Shown: one piece after another, positions 1 to 12,262 of the stretch | How positions within the stretch are numbered: the stretch's first letter is position 1 | Layout of the letters: each line of letters begins with the position of its first letter | From: Antedon mediterranea | Taxonomy: Eukaryota; Echinodermata; Crinoidea; Comatulida; Antedonidae | Direction: 5' to 3' | Assembly: GCF_964355755.1 (NCBI RefSeq) | Contig: NC_092671.1 | Span: 35,975,304-36,039,303, forward strand | Length of the DNA stretch: 64,000 bases | The notes under the pieces: generated by a model | Database searches by the model: none | Told to the model about the DNA's origin: nothing | What the model saw: only the letters and a program-made list of their open reading frames with translations | Program-made: the position numbers and the translations under genes

Positions 1-239
1 TTGAAACTGTGTCACCGATTTGGGCAAACATCTGGTATGCAGGAGTAAATTGACGGATGACTTTCGTATCGTAAGGGTTGTTCAATAATCTTGTACCTTG
101 AGCAGTCATAACGAACGAAAGATCAGTGTTGTACAAAGTGGCTTCCACTAATCTTTTCTTGGTTCAGACCTATAGAGCTGTACCCTACATATGTACAATT
201 ACAATACGAAAGCATAACTCTGTAGGTCTGAACAGGCCC
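1..239. mobile_element. TIR element, cut by window start (same family as 48,749-49,089)
   Basis: The right end reads GGTCTGAACAGGCCC, preceded by a GAAAGCATAACT word. The same words, in inverted order, bound the complete element at 48,749-49,089. The inner word GGAGTAAATT and the nearby CTTTCGTATCG also match the other copy in reverse complement. The GGSC-TGTT ends resemble PIF/Harbinger termini, but no transposase is seen, so it is called a non-autonomous element. The left end lies outside the window. Confidence 0.55.
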
Positions 240-314
240 TCAATCTGTCTTTGCCTTATTAAAGCAGAACCCCAGCACTAATTACTTGCATATGTCATTA
301 CAGTATAAATACTA
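240..314. other. Short AT-rich spacer
   Basis: Non-coding sequence between two mobile elements; nothing recognisable in it. Confidence 0.4.
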
Positions 315-1935
315 TTAAAGGGGGATTCTGGGTTTAAAATTGCTTTTAAATATCGTTTATTTATTAAATAAAAAATATTATAACAATATAGACATGTCAG
401 AATGACGAAGTAATAACGAGAAATTAAAAAAATTAAATTTCATATACATTTTAGGGTAAATTCATGGAAAGTCTGTTTTTCAGCAGCTTGGGGAAGCTCA
501 TTAATATTCATGAGATATTCACAAAATCACGTCATCAGTGGATTACAAACTCGCGACGTCAAGCTTGTACGTTGTGTTCTCTCTCCTCTGTCAAACGACG
601 ACCACCCGATCATTGTGAAATACATTTTTTGTAGATTTGCTAAGCTAGGCCTAAAGTGTAATAATAACAGTAGTAGCATATATTTATTTGACATTTAATG
701 AAATACAAAATTTAGTACAGATTACGGAGTCATAAATTATACTATTTTTATACCTTGAATTAATAGTACAGATCGTATATCGGCTTCACGTACTAGGCTA
801 GGCCTAGCCTAAATCATTTTATTCATGCCGGGGTGAGAGCCATTTCTGACTAGGGATTCCATGCCACGATGGCTACGTTAAAACATTGGGGCCATCATTC
901 ATGGGCCTAGCTAGCCTATTATTACTAAACGATTGGCCCATCAATAACAAAACTCAGTGGATTCCAAACCCATCCTATCAACCAAACTCCTAAACAATCT
1001 AAACCTAAAACGTTCTACAAAAATCGGCTGTAAATATTGAGGCAAAACAAGGTCCGATCGCCGTCCGCACGTATGGTGTCCCGATCGTCTAATAAGTAGG
1101 CCTAGTTTACTCTTCAAAAAAGCGGATACTGCATCAAGCAAGTAGACCGGTAGTAGGAAGGAGGCCTAGCCTAGCTGATCCGGCCCAGTTAAAAATTGAG
1201 CTAGCTAGTGTAGTAGACCCTATGCGAATTGATACTACCAGGCCTTTTACTATAGGCTACACTTGTTAAAATTAGCAATACTGTACTTATGTTTGCAAAT
1301 ATTCCAACTCTCTCATTCGAGCTATATTATCTATACCATTCCGGTAGGTTGAGTCGACCTTCAATCAAATACTGTACATCGTTCATGTTGTGATTATAGA
1401 CGGGGTATACTCGACCCGACCAGTTTGGTATTGTATACTGTATCTGCTTATCACGTGACGATGCCAGGCATGGGCAGAGAGAGCACGTGTATCGTCGTCT
1501 CGCTCTCCTCGCTCAGCAGGAATGTATACGTTACGCTTCATTGATTTTGAAGGCTTTCCCTAAGTCAGTGCGAAAATCGGCAAACGTAAAGTGCAAACTT
1601 TTCTAATTTTTCACTGTTTTGATGGATTTTCATAGAAAATTGACTTTATAAATGGGAAGACCGACTAAAATTACATCAGATAAGTATAATTTTACAAAAG
1701 TAATTGATATGGTTAATGATAACGAGTCGTCGGAAGATTGACCATTTCACGAATTTCCTATTCTGTAACCACAGTGTGATTTTGCCGTAGCTGCACTTGT
1801 AATCTGGCCTCATTTCACAGCCTTCGTTCTGCTTCACTGGGCGCTTATATAAATTGAAACTTTTACCGTTCAAGAGACAAACAAATATATTTTACATTTT
1901 TTACTATTCATTTTAAACCCGGAACCCCCCTTTAA
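315..1935. mobile_element. TTAA-flanked TIR element, family A (piggyBac-like target site)
   Basis: The left end is TTAA followed by AGGGGGATTCTGGGTTT. The right end, in reverse complement, is TTAA followed by AGGGGGGTTCCGGGTTT, so about 17 bp of terminal inverted repeat sits inside a TTAA duplication. A TTAA target is the hallmark of the piggyBac superfamily, though the terminal bases are not the usual CCC. No transposase-length ORF exists. A 29-codon ORF at 1,652-1,741 (+) ends in an acidic serine-rich stretch (NDNESSED), vaguely like a piggyBac N-terminus. The middle is richer in AGGCCTAG words and has two CACGTG E-boxes near 1,452 and 1,483. Other sequence inside it looks non-coding. Confidence 0.6.
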
Positions 1936-2358
1936 GTAGAAACAAAACATCAGAGTACAGATCTTGTTGGTAAGTAAAGAATGTAGAGGCTACTGCTACC
2001 TATAAAATTCAACATAAATCATCTTATTTACTAAAAGCAGCACAATACATATAATAAACAATAACACAGTAAAGGTTATGCTACAAAAATCAAAGGTTAC
2101 TCATAAATTTCACAGATTTCAAAGGTTCTTCAGAATTTCTAAAGATGAGACTATCAATTGAATCCAATTTTCCAGGTCAGTCAAAATGGAATGTGAATTT
2201 ACTGCTCCAATGCTGCAGTTAGCAATTCCAGATGGAGAAGGCTTGTTGTATCAAAGAAATTCCAAACAGTTTTAACAAGACATTTTTCTTCTAAAAAACA
2301 CTACTCATCTGACAATAACTAACGTCATGCATCTCAATATTTATCAGCAAATGTTTTC
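1936..2358. other. Intergenic or intronic AT-rich DNA
   Basis: About 420 bp between two TIR elements. No supported ORF, repeat or RNA gene was seen. Confidence 0.4.
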
Positions 2359-2361
2359 ATA

Positions 2362-3188
2362 GGCCCTGTTTCTGCTGCCAACTAAATACCGTATATTATA
2401 CGGTATTTTTTTAAAACCGTATATATACGGTATATTTTTGGCAGCAGAAACTGCGCTCATAAAAAATATACCGTATTTTGTATACCGTATTTTCCCCACA
2501 AAATTTGTGGATAAAATACGGTATTTACAAATTTATACCGTATTTTTTGTTCCCGTTTCTGCTGCCAATAAAAAATACCGTATTTTTTTTTTACATGACA
2601 AAAGGTCAACATTCGTGTTTTTATTTTCTGTCGCTGTCAGCTGTTTTACACACGTGTAGGCTATATATATATTCGGCGAAAATGTGGAGCGAAGACGTCA
2701 CAGTTTTACTAAATAAATTTTTGTGGGGAAGCTAAAATGTCTGGCCAACTAAAAGGTAATAAAATGGACAACCACATTTATAAAGACATTTCTAAAAAAA
2801 TAAAGCAGGAGTATGGAATAGACTTGTCTCCAAAGCAAGTAAACTCAAAGCTGAAGAGCCTGCGAAAGCAGTACAACATTGCAAAATACAATAACTCGGG
2901 GAGGGAACGAATTAATTGTCCCCATTACGATGTTTTCTGTGCTCTCACAACATCTCTATCACTAGGGCTAGGCTGTTGAAAGTGAGACGTAAAACTTCCT
3001 TATTGCGACTTTTAATTATCGATCAAATAAATGAATGGCAATTTGGGTAAAAAAGATGAAATTTAACACGACCACCCAAGAAGTATTGTTAGCAGAAACG
3101 GGGTACTAAAAAATACGGTATAAAAAATACCGTATTTTATACCGTATTTTTATACCGTATTTTGAGCAGTTACAGCAGAAACAGGCCC
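2362..3188. mobile_element. PIF/Harbinger-like TIR element with ACCGTATTTT subterminal repeats
   Basis: The left terminus is GGCCCTGTTTCTGCTG and the right terminus in reverse complement is GGGCCTGTTTCTGCTG. Both are flanked by ATA (2,359-2,361 and 3,189-3,191), a 3-bp target duplication as expected for PIF/Harbinger elements, whose termini commonly begin GGSCCTGTTT. Both ends carry clusters of the word ATACCGTATTTT in both orientations, candidate transposase or Myb-protein binding sites. The interior holds a broken Myb/SANT-like coding segment (2,681-2,979), the accessory gene type that Harbinger elements encode. No DDE nuclease is present, so this copy is non-autonomous. Confidence 0.65.
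2681..2979 (+). pseudogene. Frameshifted Myb/SANT-like DNA-binding domain fragment
   Basis: Two overlapping frames together resemble a trihelix-type Myb/SANT-like domain. The first frame (from the ATG at 2,681) gives a Trp-initiated helix, MWSEDVTVLLNKF, then stops. The second frame (ATG at 2,737, stop at 2,977-2,979) continues with YKDISKKIKQEYG, then SPKQVNSKLKSLRKQY and a C-terminal CPHYDVFCAL. This is the family's W...I...C.NK...L...Y...F pattern. Joining the halves needs a single-base frameshift near 2,720-2,736, so I call it a pseudogene. In PIF/Harbinger elements a separate Myb-like protein binds DNA and helps nuclear import of the transposase, which fits the enclosing element. The family is inferred from pattern only; a short functional second ORF is possible. 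Confidence 0.5.
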
Positions 3189-3191
3189 ATA

Positions 3192-6100
3192 GACTCTCTT
3201 TTCCCAGACATGATTTGGAGTGTGCGCATGTGCCCAGTCCGAGTTTCCAAACACCCATTTTTTCAGCCGTGTAGTAAACTAAAAGCTACCGCATGGTAAC
3301 TGTTTCCCAATGCTTCTGTTCTCTTGAATGTAACTGCCTAAAGGAACGGCACGAAAACCTTAAGAGTTACCATAATGAGAAATATTATTTTAAACCAAAA
3401 CCAACCCGGGAACATGAACTATACCATTTGTGGAAAATTTCTACTTTTCAAGTTACAACTCGCTCTTCGAGGTGAAAGGGCTATTGTCGGTTTATCCAGG
3501 TATGCTAGGCATGAAATAGACATTATAAACAAAACCAATCACTTGCTTATTTTGTTAGGCAAAAAATAATGAAAAAACAGTCAATAAACAAAAAAGAAAC
3601 TTATATTAAATCTAGTACATACTTGATTCTCCACTGGTGTCCAGGTAATTAGTGTACTACAAATTTGTATACAAAGGTTAAAATACTAAGAAAATCTGTA
3701 AAAACAAAGCATATTGGGCCTTGTTTTGTTAGCCAGCCAATATCCAACCACGAAGTGCATTCTGATAAAACTTAAACCTAAAATAAAATGCTCTTGCCTC
3801 TGGCTAGACAAGCCCCAGGTGGATTCAAAGATAACTCATAATAACCTATTGACCGCTTTCACCTAATATGACATCTCATCATCACTGACCGTTGTCTGCA
3901 GGTAATTGCACTCAGTACTGACCACTTTGACCGCTTTCCCTCAACCTGGTTAATCGGTAACAATAAATGTCTGTAAGTAATAATCAGGTATTGACCCAAT
4001 CAGGTATTGACCCAAGCTGGACTTCACATTCGCTGATAACTGTACACTCAACAATCTGTGCATCCTAATTTGAGCTACTAATTGCTGGAACCATCGATAT
4101 TGTTTCACCCAATCAGAAGATCTTAATCATTCACCAGGTAAGATACAAAGTACAGGTGTTATAGCTCAGGTAAAACAGCCGACACAGTACAGGTATCTTT
4201 TGACCAGGTGATATAGCATTAATTCATAAATGTCACATACAATCAACATGTCAGTCATTCAAGTCATATCCATCACAATTTACAATTTTTTTGAACCAAC
4301 AATTCCTATGACAGAAAAAGCACACACGTTGGTTTATATCAGCTCATTCCACTTGAAAGAATGTTCTTAATTTTATCTTGTTCCACTTCCAGGTACTTTA
4401 TTTTAATAAATTCAAGAATTGGGAAAATTACATTCCAATAGTACTTTTATCCAAATAAACATAAAAAATACCTAAAAATAGTTTACTATATCTTTGTAAC
4501 CATTGTATGTATTAGGAAGTTCTCTGAGATAAATATTATAAAATTTAATATTAGTTATTGATCATTTATTGTATTAAAATACACAATGCTAATACACTTA
4601 TAAATAAATATAAAATTGTTACAATAATCAAACGTGATTATCTTCATAATTCTTTATCTACAATGTATGAAAATGTTTAAAAGTAATAATAATATATATG
4701 AAAAGAAAGATAGGAAATTGAACTCTCAGCAGTCTAAAACAGGCATACCATGAGTCCAGGGGCACAAAAGTATAGCCTCCATGTTGTGGCCTACTTTTTA
4801 TTTTGTGAATTACCAATTGGCAACAGCAGGCTGATAACACCCAGACATAGAGATGCATCTCCCTTTAAAAAATGTTAACAGAAAGTACAATTTGTCAAGG
4901 TCATTAAAAAACTAGGCCAAAAATGCATTAAAATTAAATCTAGTTATACAATGGAAATAATAATTGTAGTGTGTGAAACATTTCGAATTTCCTAGAGGAG
5001 CAATTTGTGGATTTTGCAATACAGCAGGTGCAGAATGTCATTTTTTAAACAACCACGAATTTAGAAGAAACGCTTCTGTGATCACCCAGACAATAATAAT
5101 GAAATAAGACAGCAGAAATGTGTTTTAAAAGGAGTGAAATAATCGAATTGCATGGAGTATATTGCGCGGCAAAGTTTAAATATCAATCATGCTTTGGTAT
5201 CGTCACTACATGATTTCTAGGCTTCCAACCAGTGCGATGCATTGTTAGCCCACACTAACTGTTTGTAGTGCAGTCCAGTGCTTCACATTACTGAGTGCAG
5301 GCCTAAACGGAATTACTATTTTAGAGCATGTAGTTATACCAAATAAAAATATACTTGCAAACTTTATTAAGATGAACAAATGTTAAAATGTGTATGCAAT
5401 TTATATGATTCCTACCGTTTTCTACTTGTTCTTTAATCAGCCTCCTTAAAAGTCCATCTCAACTTATAACTCAAACAACTTTTCACCTATCATTTGTCAC
5501 TAACACGCCCTCAATCTATTCTAAAGCATCATTGGCTATTAAAAGTTGCTCATCACACCACTTTTTAACTATGTATCAATTGATTTTCACATCTTTATTT
5601 ATACGGATCTGGAATTTAAAGCTAATTTGAATTAAAAAACTATATATGTCACTACATTGATTCTTAATTTCTAAATTCATTTTCCCCTAAACATACCAAT
5701 AACACCATACCTATATGGTTTACTTTATATTAGAAATTTAATAATGTATGTAACATAGAAATGGGTAGAAACTTTCTTTTTCATAATAAACAGATGGAAA
5801 CGATCAAAAATGTGCGCGTGCCTGCGAAGACCACACCTGTTCTTTATCCATCAACCCTCTGTTGAAATTCCTTAGTAAATAATTAACTGTTCTTTAACAT
5901 ACAACAATATTAATGTCTCGTCTGTTGAAAGCGTCATAACTAGGTCCGTTCAGGTATCACAATTTACTATCATATAAAATGCTCTATAGCTTTAACCCTG
6001 GTTGTATCACGTCTTTAATAAGTTTAGCCTAATAGGCCTACAGTATTATAATTCGGTTTTCCAGAGTAGGCCAAGTTATAAAAGGCGGACTCAGTGTTCT

Positions 6101-6476
6101 TCGCAGACAATATCAACAAGGTTTTACAACCTCTTTTCGCGCCGCACTTTAGACAGTTATATTCAAGAGAACGGAATCACTAGGAAACAGTTAGGCCTGA
6201 TATGCGGTAGCTTATTTTAAACTAGCGATGAAGCAAACATAAATATATCACTGACGTTTGGAACAGAGCAAATAAACAACTTACTACAAAATAGTTATCT
6301 GAGCGGTAGGCTTATAGTTTACTATAGTTATACAGATTGCATTAAAGACCGCTGATGGCGAAACTTAAAGTTGTCGAAATGATGAAATAAACTCTTCCCA
6401 CACTTTTATAATTCTAAATAAAAAGAACGCATCTCATAACTATGTTCTTGTAAAATGTCAAATAACGTGTCTCAAT
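3192..6476. other. Non-coding AT-rich stretch
   Basis: No ORF here has convincing composition; the short open frames near 3,293-3,569, 4,658-4,858 and 6,002-6,220 show no recognisable domain. Some CAGGT-rich text at about 3,895-4,200 is dispersed rather than tandem, apart from a short repeat of AATCAGGTATTGACCC near 3,984-4,014. Nothing else was seen. Confidence 0.4.
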
Positions 6477-6893
6477 TTAAAGCGAGCGACGCAACCAACG
6501 CAACGTAAGAAAATGCCCTTCCAATAATTGTGTTTTCCCCCGCCTGCGTGAAATCAAACTTGCGATTTTTGCAGCACCGTTGCGTCGTCGGTTCCCACTT
6601 GTGATTACGCAATACATCACTTTGCGTCGGATACGTCGCAGCGTTGCGTTCTAGTATAGTGGGAACCACGCTTTAAGCGTTTCCCACTAGAACGCAACGC
6701 AACGTAACGCAGCGACGTATCGATGCAAAGTGTTGTATTGCGTGTAATCACAAGTGGGAACCGACGACGCGACAATGCTGCAAAGTCGGTTTGATTTCAC
6801 GCAGGCGGGGAAAAACACAATTATCGGAAGGGCATTTTCTTACGTTGCGTAGTTTGCGTTACGTTGCGTCGCTAGTGGGAACCAAGCTTTACC
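6477..6893. mobile_element. Two MITEs of the GGTTCCCACTAG family, head to head
   Basis: Two copies of about 200 bp lie in opposite orientation and meet near 6,673. Each has ends reading AAGC(T)TGGTTCCCACTAG followed by ACGCAACGCAACG. Each has an internal GGTTCCCACTTGTGATT word and a GCGTGAAATCAAAC (or complement) word. A third related copy is at 18,437-18,640, and shorter relatives with the same termini are at 24,300-24,421 and 45,383-45,534. No coding capacity. Confidence 0.65.
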
Positions 6894-7511
6894 TGGTGTT
6901 ACATCTATATTGAGCGCTGGGATCAGGCGCTCGGAAAGTACTCTATCCAACAACCAAAATGCAACATTGTAATTTTTTTTTCTAGAAAGTGAAATCTGAA
7001 CAATTTTAAAATAAGCATGTTGGTAATAAGAAAGGTGTGAACCGGATAATAACACAACACCTGGACACAGACACGTCGGGGAATTAAAAGGAAATAATGG
7101 ATTGGTTATTCATAAAAAAATACAGATACAGAAAAACAATATTATTACATACAGATGGAAGAGGATTTTAAATATGACACAAAGGCTATTACCACTTTTA
7201 TATTCTTTTTCTTATAAGGACATACTTTATTAATATTAGGAGATAATTATATTGATAATGATAATGTGCGTTCACACAAAGGCACAGCACATCCGTTTTA
7301 TATCAAATTATAGGTTCATGATTACACGTATGTGGTGGCGTAGTGTCTAGTTCACATGTGTAGGCGTAGTTTACGCAAGACTTACGTCAGTCACACGCCG
7401 TATGTGTGTTTTGCTTATAAATTCTTCAAAATTGTAATAAAACGAATTAAAATACATAATGATAATGTTCTATTAATTGCTCCATAATTGTATATACATT
7501 ATCACCCATAA
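6894..7511. other. Non-coding stretch
   Basis: AT-rich sequence, with one more GC-rich patch at about 7,265-7,410 containing repeated GTGTAGGCGTAG and ACACGTATGTG-like words. No gene or element could be named. Confidence 0.4.
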
Positions 7512-8071
7512 TGCACCGGAGATGGCATCTTCTCTTGCATTTTAAACACGAATTAATTCCAACTGAACTGTATGTGATACGTGTTGGAAATACGCCGAAT
7601 CCGCTCAGTCGGTAGGCCTACAATCAAATCAAATGTTGTTGCTCCATAATATAAGGAGTCTGCTGTATAAAGGCATCTTCTCTTGAATTTTAAACTCGGA
7701 TTTATGACGCACTCTAGTACTGTACTGTATTTCCAAATGCATTTACACGATAATTAAGTGTGTAATGAATAAGCAGCGATCGAGTAAAACTGTAGGCCTA
7801 CAGGAGACTGTATTGCGTAACACAAAGAGAGGCGATAATGTTATATTAATTACTCCATAATTTTATATACATTATCGGCCGCCTACATTATCAGTGACCC
7901 CTAACGCACCGGAAATGGCATCTTCTCTTGCATTTTAAACACGAATTAATTCCAACTGAACTGTATGTGATACGTGTTGGAAATACACCGAATCCGCTCA
8001 GTCGGTAGGCCTACAATCAAATCAAATGTTGTTGCTCCATAATATAAGGAGTCTGCTGTATAAAGGCATCT
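7512..8071 (+). repeat. Direct duplication, 167-bp copies 393 bp apart
   Basis: Copy 1 (7,512-7,678) and copy 2 (7,905-8,071) are the same length and nearly identical, from CGCACCGGA/TGCACCGGA through TGCTGTATAAAGGCATC; I saw only a few differences (for example GGAGATGG versus GGAAATGG and ACGCCG versus ACACCG). The spacer carries ATTTCCAAATGCATTTACACGA, split here as ATTTCCAAATGC then ATTTACACGA, which recurs at about 9,418-9,438. So the duplicated block may be part of a longer dispersed repeat. Non-coding. Confidence 0.7.
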
Positions 8072-11000
8072 ACTGTATGCCTACTGGTTCCAAATTAATG
8101 ACACATTTTGTAGGCCTAACAATACTCCTGTATTTGATTTGTACAGATATCTCACTGATTTAATGGATTTAAGGCAATAATATACAACAATTAATGTTTA
8201 TGAGTGTAATATTACAAATAATGGCATGAGGTGAATGATGAAAGGTTATATATCAATAATGAAAATCAAAAAAAGTACTATTAAACGATCGACCGTAATA
8301 TTGCACGCCATGTGACCCATATTCGTCCAATCAAATGACAGGAATTTATTTAGGTGTTATATAAAATTACATAATCAATGGTGTACGGTATAAGCAACGT
8401 TACTACTAAGGTACTACCACCTACGTAAAGACACATTCACATGACTACTATGGCATTCCTGCTAGATTAATTTTATTGTACACGTGGTTCACATTTCCAC
8501 GGAAAATGTACACGACTGTAATTCATTTATAAGGCAGGGAGAAAATCTTTCACATACCATAACATAACTATTAATTACATTGATGAATTTAATCCCAATC
8601 CATATTTATAACAAGAAAAATGAAATAATACTATAATAGTAGGCCTATTATTATAAATATTATTAGTAGGAAATACAAAACCAGGTATAACAGAGAGACC
8701 ACCATTCCTAAAAGATCGGAAAATTCGTAATGAAAACAAATTCCGAGGAAGACAAATGAGAAATCACTATTCGACATTTTAGTCCTAAATTAAAATAACT
8801 AAATGAAGTGGGTTTGGGTACCGCTGTACCGTATGTCACATAAATCATAAGGCCCAGGGTGTATGAAAGATCACCATACGGTACGGTACTTCTACTACAC
8901 ATTATTCCTCTCTATTAAGTTCACACATTATACACAGTCTGATTTTTTCTTCAATACATTATATACACTACGTAGCTCCAATACCTCACTCAAACCATAT
9001 ATTACATTATCAATACCGGTATCGTATGGCTTTTTAGCAGACAATACAATATTACTATCAATCTTCACTTTTTTTCTACACTGTAGGCTTCTCTATAGCT
9101 GGGTTATCAACCATAGTGACATTCCATCAAGGTAAATAATAGATTTTGACAACTGACTACAATACTTACCAGAAATACACGTTATATCCTTTAGAAAAGG
9201 AACTTCATTAAAATCCAACTTTTAAAAACTCTTCCTCTTTTTATTTAGTACGATAAACGTATATAAAAATCCAGACAAGTGATAATAACACCTTACACAG
9301 ATATAACAAATTGTTCAGTAAAGGCCTACAAACCAATTTTGAGGATTCGTCACAATCTAATGCCAAACACTGTCGATTTTCGATAAAAAGTCGACTTTTA
9401 TGACGCACACTACTGTATTTCCAAATGCATTTACACGATTAACAATTGACTGTGTTATGAATAGGCAACGGTCGCGTCCATTCTTTTAAAACTATGAGTA
9501 ATAATCGACGAGTCCAAATTTCGACTTTTTGTTTGTTTGACGTACGTAAACTATCCCTGGGGTTTGAGCAGACAGTGCGAACTAACAAATATCATTATAC
9601 AATAATTTTTTAATTAAATTAAAAATATATATATTAAATAATATGCCATAATAGGCACGAATTATATTTATATTACTGAAAATAATGGTATTACATTATT
9701 TATACGTATGGGATGCGACAACTCATCCATGTTTTAGATAAATACATTTTTATTTGGTTTTCAAAGTTTTTATTTTTTATCAGGATCAATTTTTTATCAA
9801 CAATAGCCCTCCTACACATTAATCGATGATAGCACTGTGCCCACTTATTATTCTTATGTATCTTTCAATATGAAATATATGTATACTTATTTTATTTGAA
9901 TATTTTACGAGGGTGGTCCATCCAGCCGAAGCTGATCATTAGGGACATTCATAACAATATACACTAGCTAATGACGCTTATAACAAATCAATTCAAAATT
10001 TTGCTGCCAGCAGATATCCGTAACCCACGCATCCTGTTTTGGCCTACCCATGCAAAGACCCCAGTTACTAAAATAACAGTAAACCAAATCAGGTGATGAA
10101 AGACCATTTTAGATCGTGCTGACGTTTCACCTTTAATACAAATTAAATCGACTCTCACTAATGATTTACAGTTTTCAAAATGGTGTTGTAGAAAAGGCTT
10201 CATACGATTGTTAATAAGCTTCTTGATCTCCAATGAAAAAAGTTTATAAAAGTTAATAAGCTATAGATGGCGCTGTAACAATTGTCATGCAATTTTAACA
10301 ATTAGCTTTGTCACCTTATCTTTACTCCTTATTATTTAATGATCCACGCAATCAACACGGAAACTTACAGATTGCTCAATTTACACATTTTAAATTAAAT
10401 TAGTTGAATGTCCTTTAATAATAATCACGTTTTCAAAGCGCACAAACAGAGCATTAGTTGTGTGGTTTTGGAGCGCTGATGTGGATATTGGGTTGGCCAC
10501 ATAGCAGACAAATGAGGCTATGTACAAACAAATACAACCGTATTATAGTAGTCAGTTTAAACTGGAAGCCTTCTAACAAAATAAGCATATGCTTAATTAC
10601 AGACTCAACGGGAGAGAACGTAAACAACACTGAACTGGTTAATTGAAAAAAAAGAAGAAAACAAGAACAATATATTCCAAATTTATTAGTCTACGTTGTT
10701 ATCTATCACAAACAGTGAGAGTAAGCGACAGATATATGTAGTACTACATATTGTTTTCTCTATTATAGGCTTACATAGAGAAAAATACAATGATTGTATA
10801 CTGTATACTTTTGAATTGTCTTATTGTTTGTACTGATAAACTTTAAGAAAAAAACTTTAAAATTTCGCCTGCTACTTTCCATATCTACACCTACGTGAAA
10901 TTTCCGGTAACATCGGCAAGAGTCACGAAATTAAGGGAAAGTATTATAACTAGGTCTATTATATCACAGCTTAGCCAGTAACAACACATTGCATTTAATT

Positions 11001-11726
11001 CGGCCTATGCACAAGATATACTTACCAAAACGTGTTTGACAAAACAGAAATTCATTGAGGCCTTATGATTAATTATTTTCAAGTAAACATTGAGCTATGT
11101 GTGTAAACTCGAATGCCATTCAACGAATATCAACAACATAAATAGTAATTAATTAACACAATGATGTATTTATAATGACAGACGTTGTATCAATATCACG
11201 TGATTGTTGAATAGTATCATTATTCACGCCAATGCGTTTCTGATGTATAGATGTTACAGTACGTCACAAGTTACCAATTCCAAATAGCTGTCTGATTTCA
11301 CTTTAATCATGTTATTCAAATAATCAGAAAATGAAACAGAAAAACATTTATGACGAAAGTAAAATCGTGTTTTTATTTAATTAACTACATATACGGCTTA
11401 TCAACATCGACGATAAACGGTTTCTATATTTGTGTAATTGATCGTAAATTGTTGTTGATTTAAGAAATAGTATAGTCCTCTCAGAACTGATTTGTTCACG
11501 TCAATAGAACCGCTCCTTCCGATATGTCAATGTATTTCCCGGAAATTTAAATAATGATACAAAAATTAAAAATAACTTATCACTTAACCCATCACGTTTA
11601 CTTTACTTGCAGTTCACTATCAGGGATAATTATGCCCAAAATATACTTATTATATTTGTGACGTAAAATACTAACTGAATCAATATCTAACCGGCGACTA
11701 TTGCACGCTGTAAGTTACTCAACGTA
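8072..11726. other. Non-coding AT-rich stretch
   Basis: No convincing gene. A third partial echo of the 7.5 kb repeat lies at about 9,398-9,478. Open frames near 8,863-9,135 and 9,988-10,233 (minus) have no recognisable domain. The latter contains one hydrophobic run, but no conserved motif. Confidence 0.4.
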
Positions 11727-11982
11727 AGCTCTGTCACTATCAAACTAGTTTTACAAAAAAAGTGTGATGTGCCCAAATATGGTAGTGGTATAGCCAAATA
11801 TACGGTGGCCCACAACTGTCACGCACACTATAACACAGAATCACACAATTAAAGAAGGAATTACACAATTAAAGAAGGAATCACACAATTAAAGAAGAAA
11901 TCGCATATAAACAAAAGAAAGCATGCAAATATAAAACGAAATGCACAAATAAAGAAGAAACGCGCAATTAAAGAAGAGCGAA

Positions 11983-12262
11983 GCACAATTAAAGAAGTCC
12001 GCAACAAATTCGAAAGCTCCTCGCACAATTAAAGAAGTCCGCAACAAATTCGAAAGCTCCTCGCGCAATTAAAGAAGTCCTCAACAAATTCGAAAGCTCC
12101 TCGCACAATTAAAGAAGTCCTCAACAAATTCGAAAGCTCCTCGCGCAATTAAAGAAGTCCTCAACAAATTCGAAAGCTCCTCGCGCAAATAAAGAAGTCC
12201 TCAACAAATTCGAAAGCTCCTCGCACAATTAAAGAAGTCCGCAACAAATTCGAAAGTACCTC
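11983..12262 (+). repeat. 40-bp tandem array, 7 units (left arm of FB1)
   Basis: Units begin GCACAATTAAAGAAGTCC (or GCGCAATT...) and end AACAAATTCGAAAGCTCCTC; starts fall every 40 bp from 11,983. Two alternating variants differ at CGCAAC/CTCAAC and CGCAC/CGCGC. The right arm has only three copies, so the arms have changed copy number independently. Confidence 0.85.

Noticed and set aside
9988-10233. 81-codon minus-strand frame with a hydrophobic segment
   Set aside because: No recognisable family, no splice-site support and no neighbouring exon; length is within chance for this composition.
11983-12262. Looks like a CRISPR array (regular 40-bp units)
   Set aside because: Contiguous tandem repeats without unique spacers, in a eukaryotic foldback element. 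The same applies to the 35-bp array at 36,938.
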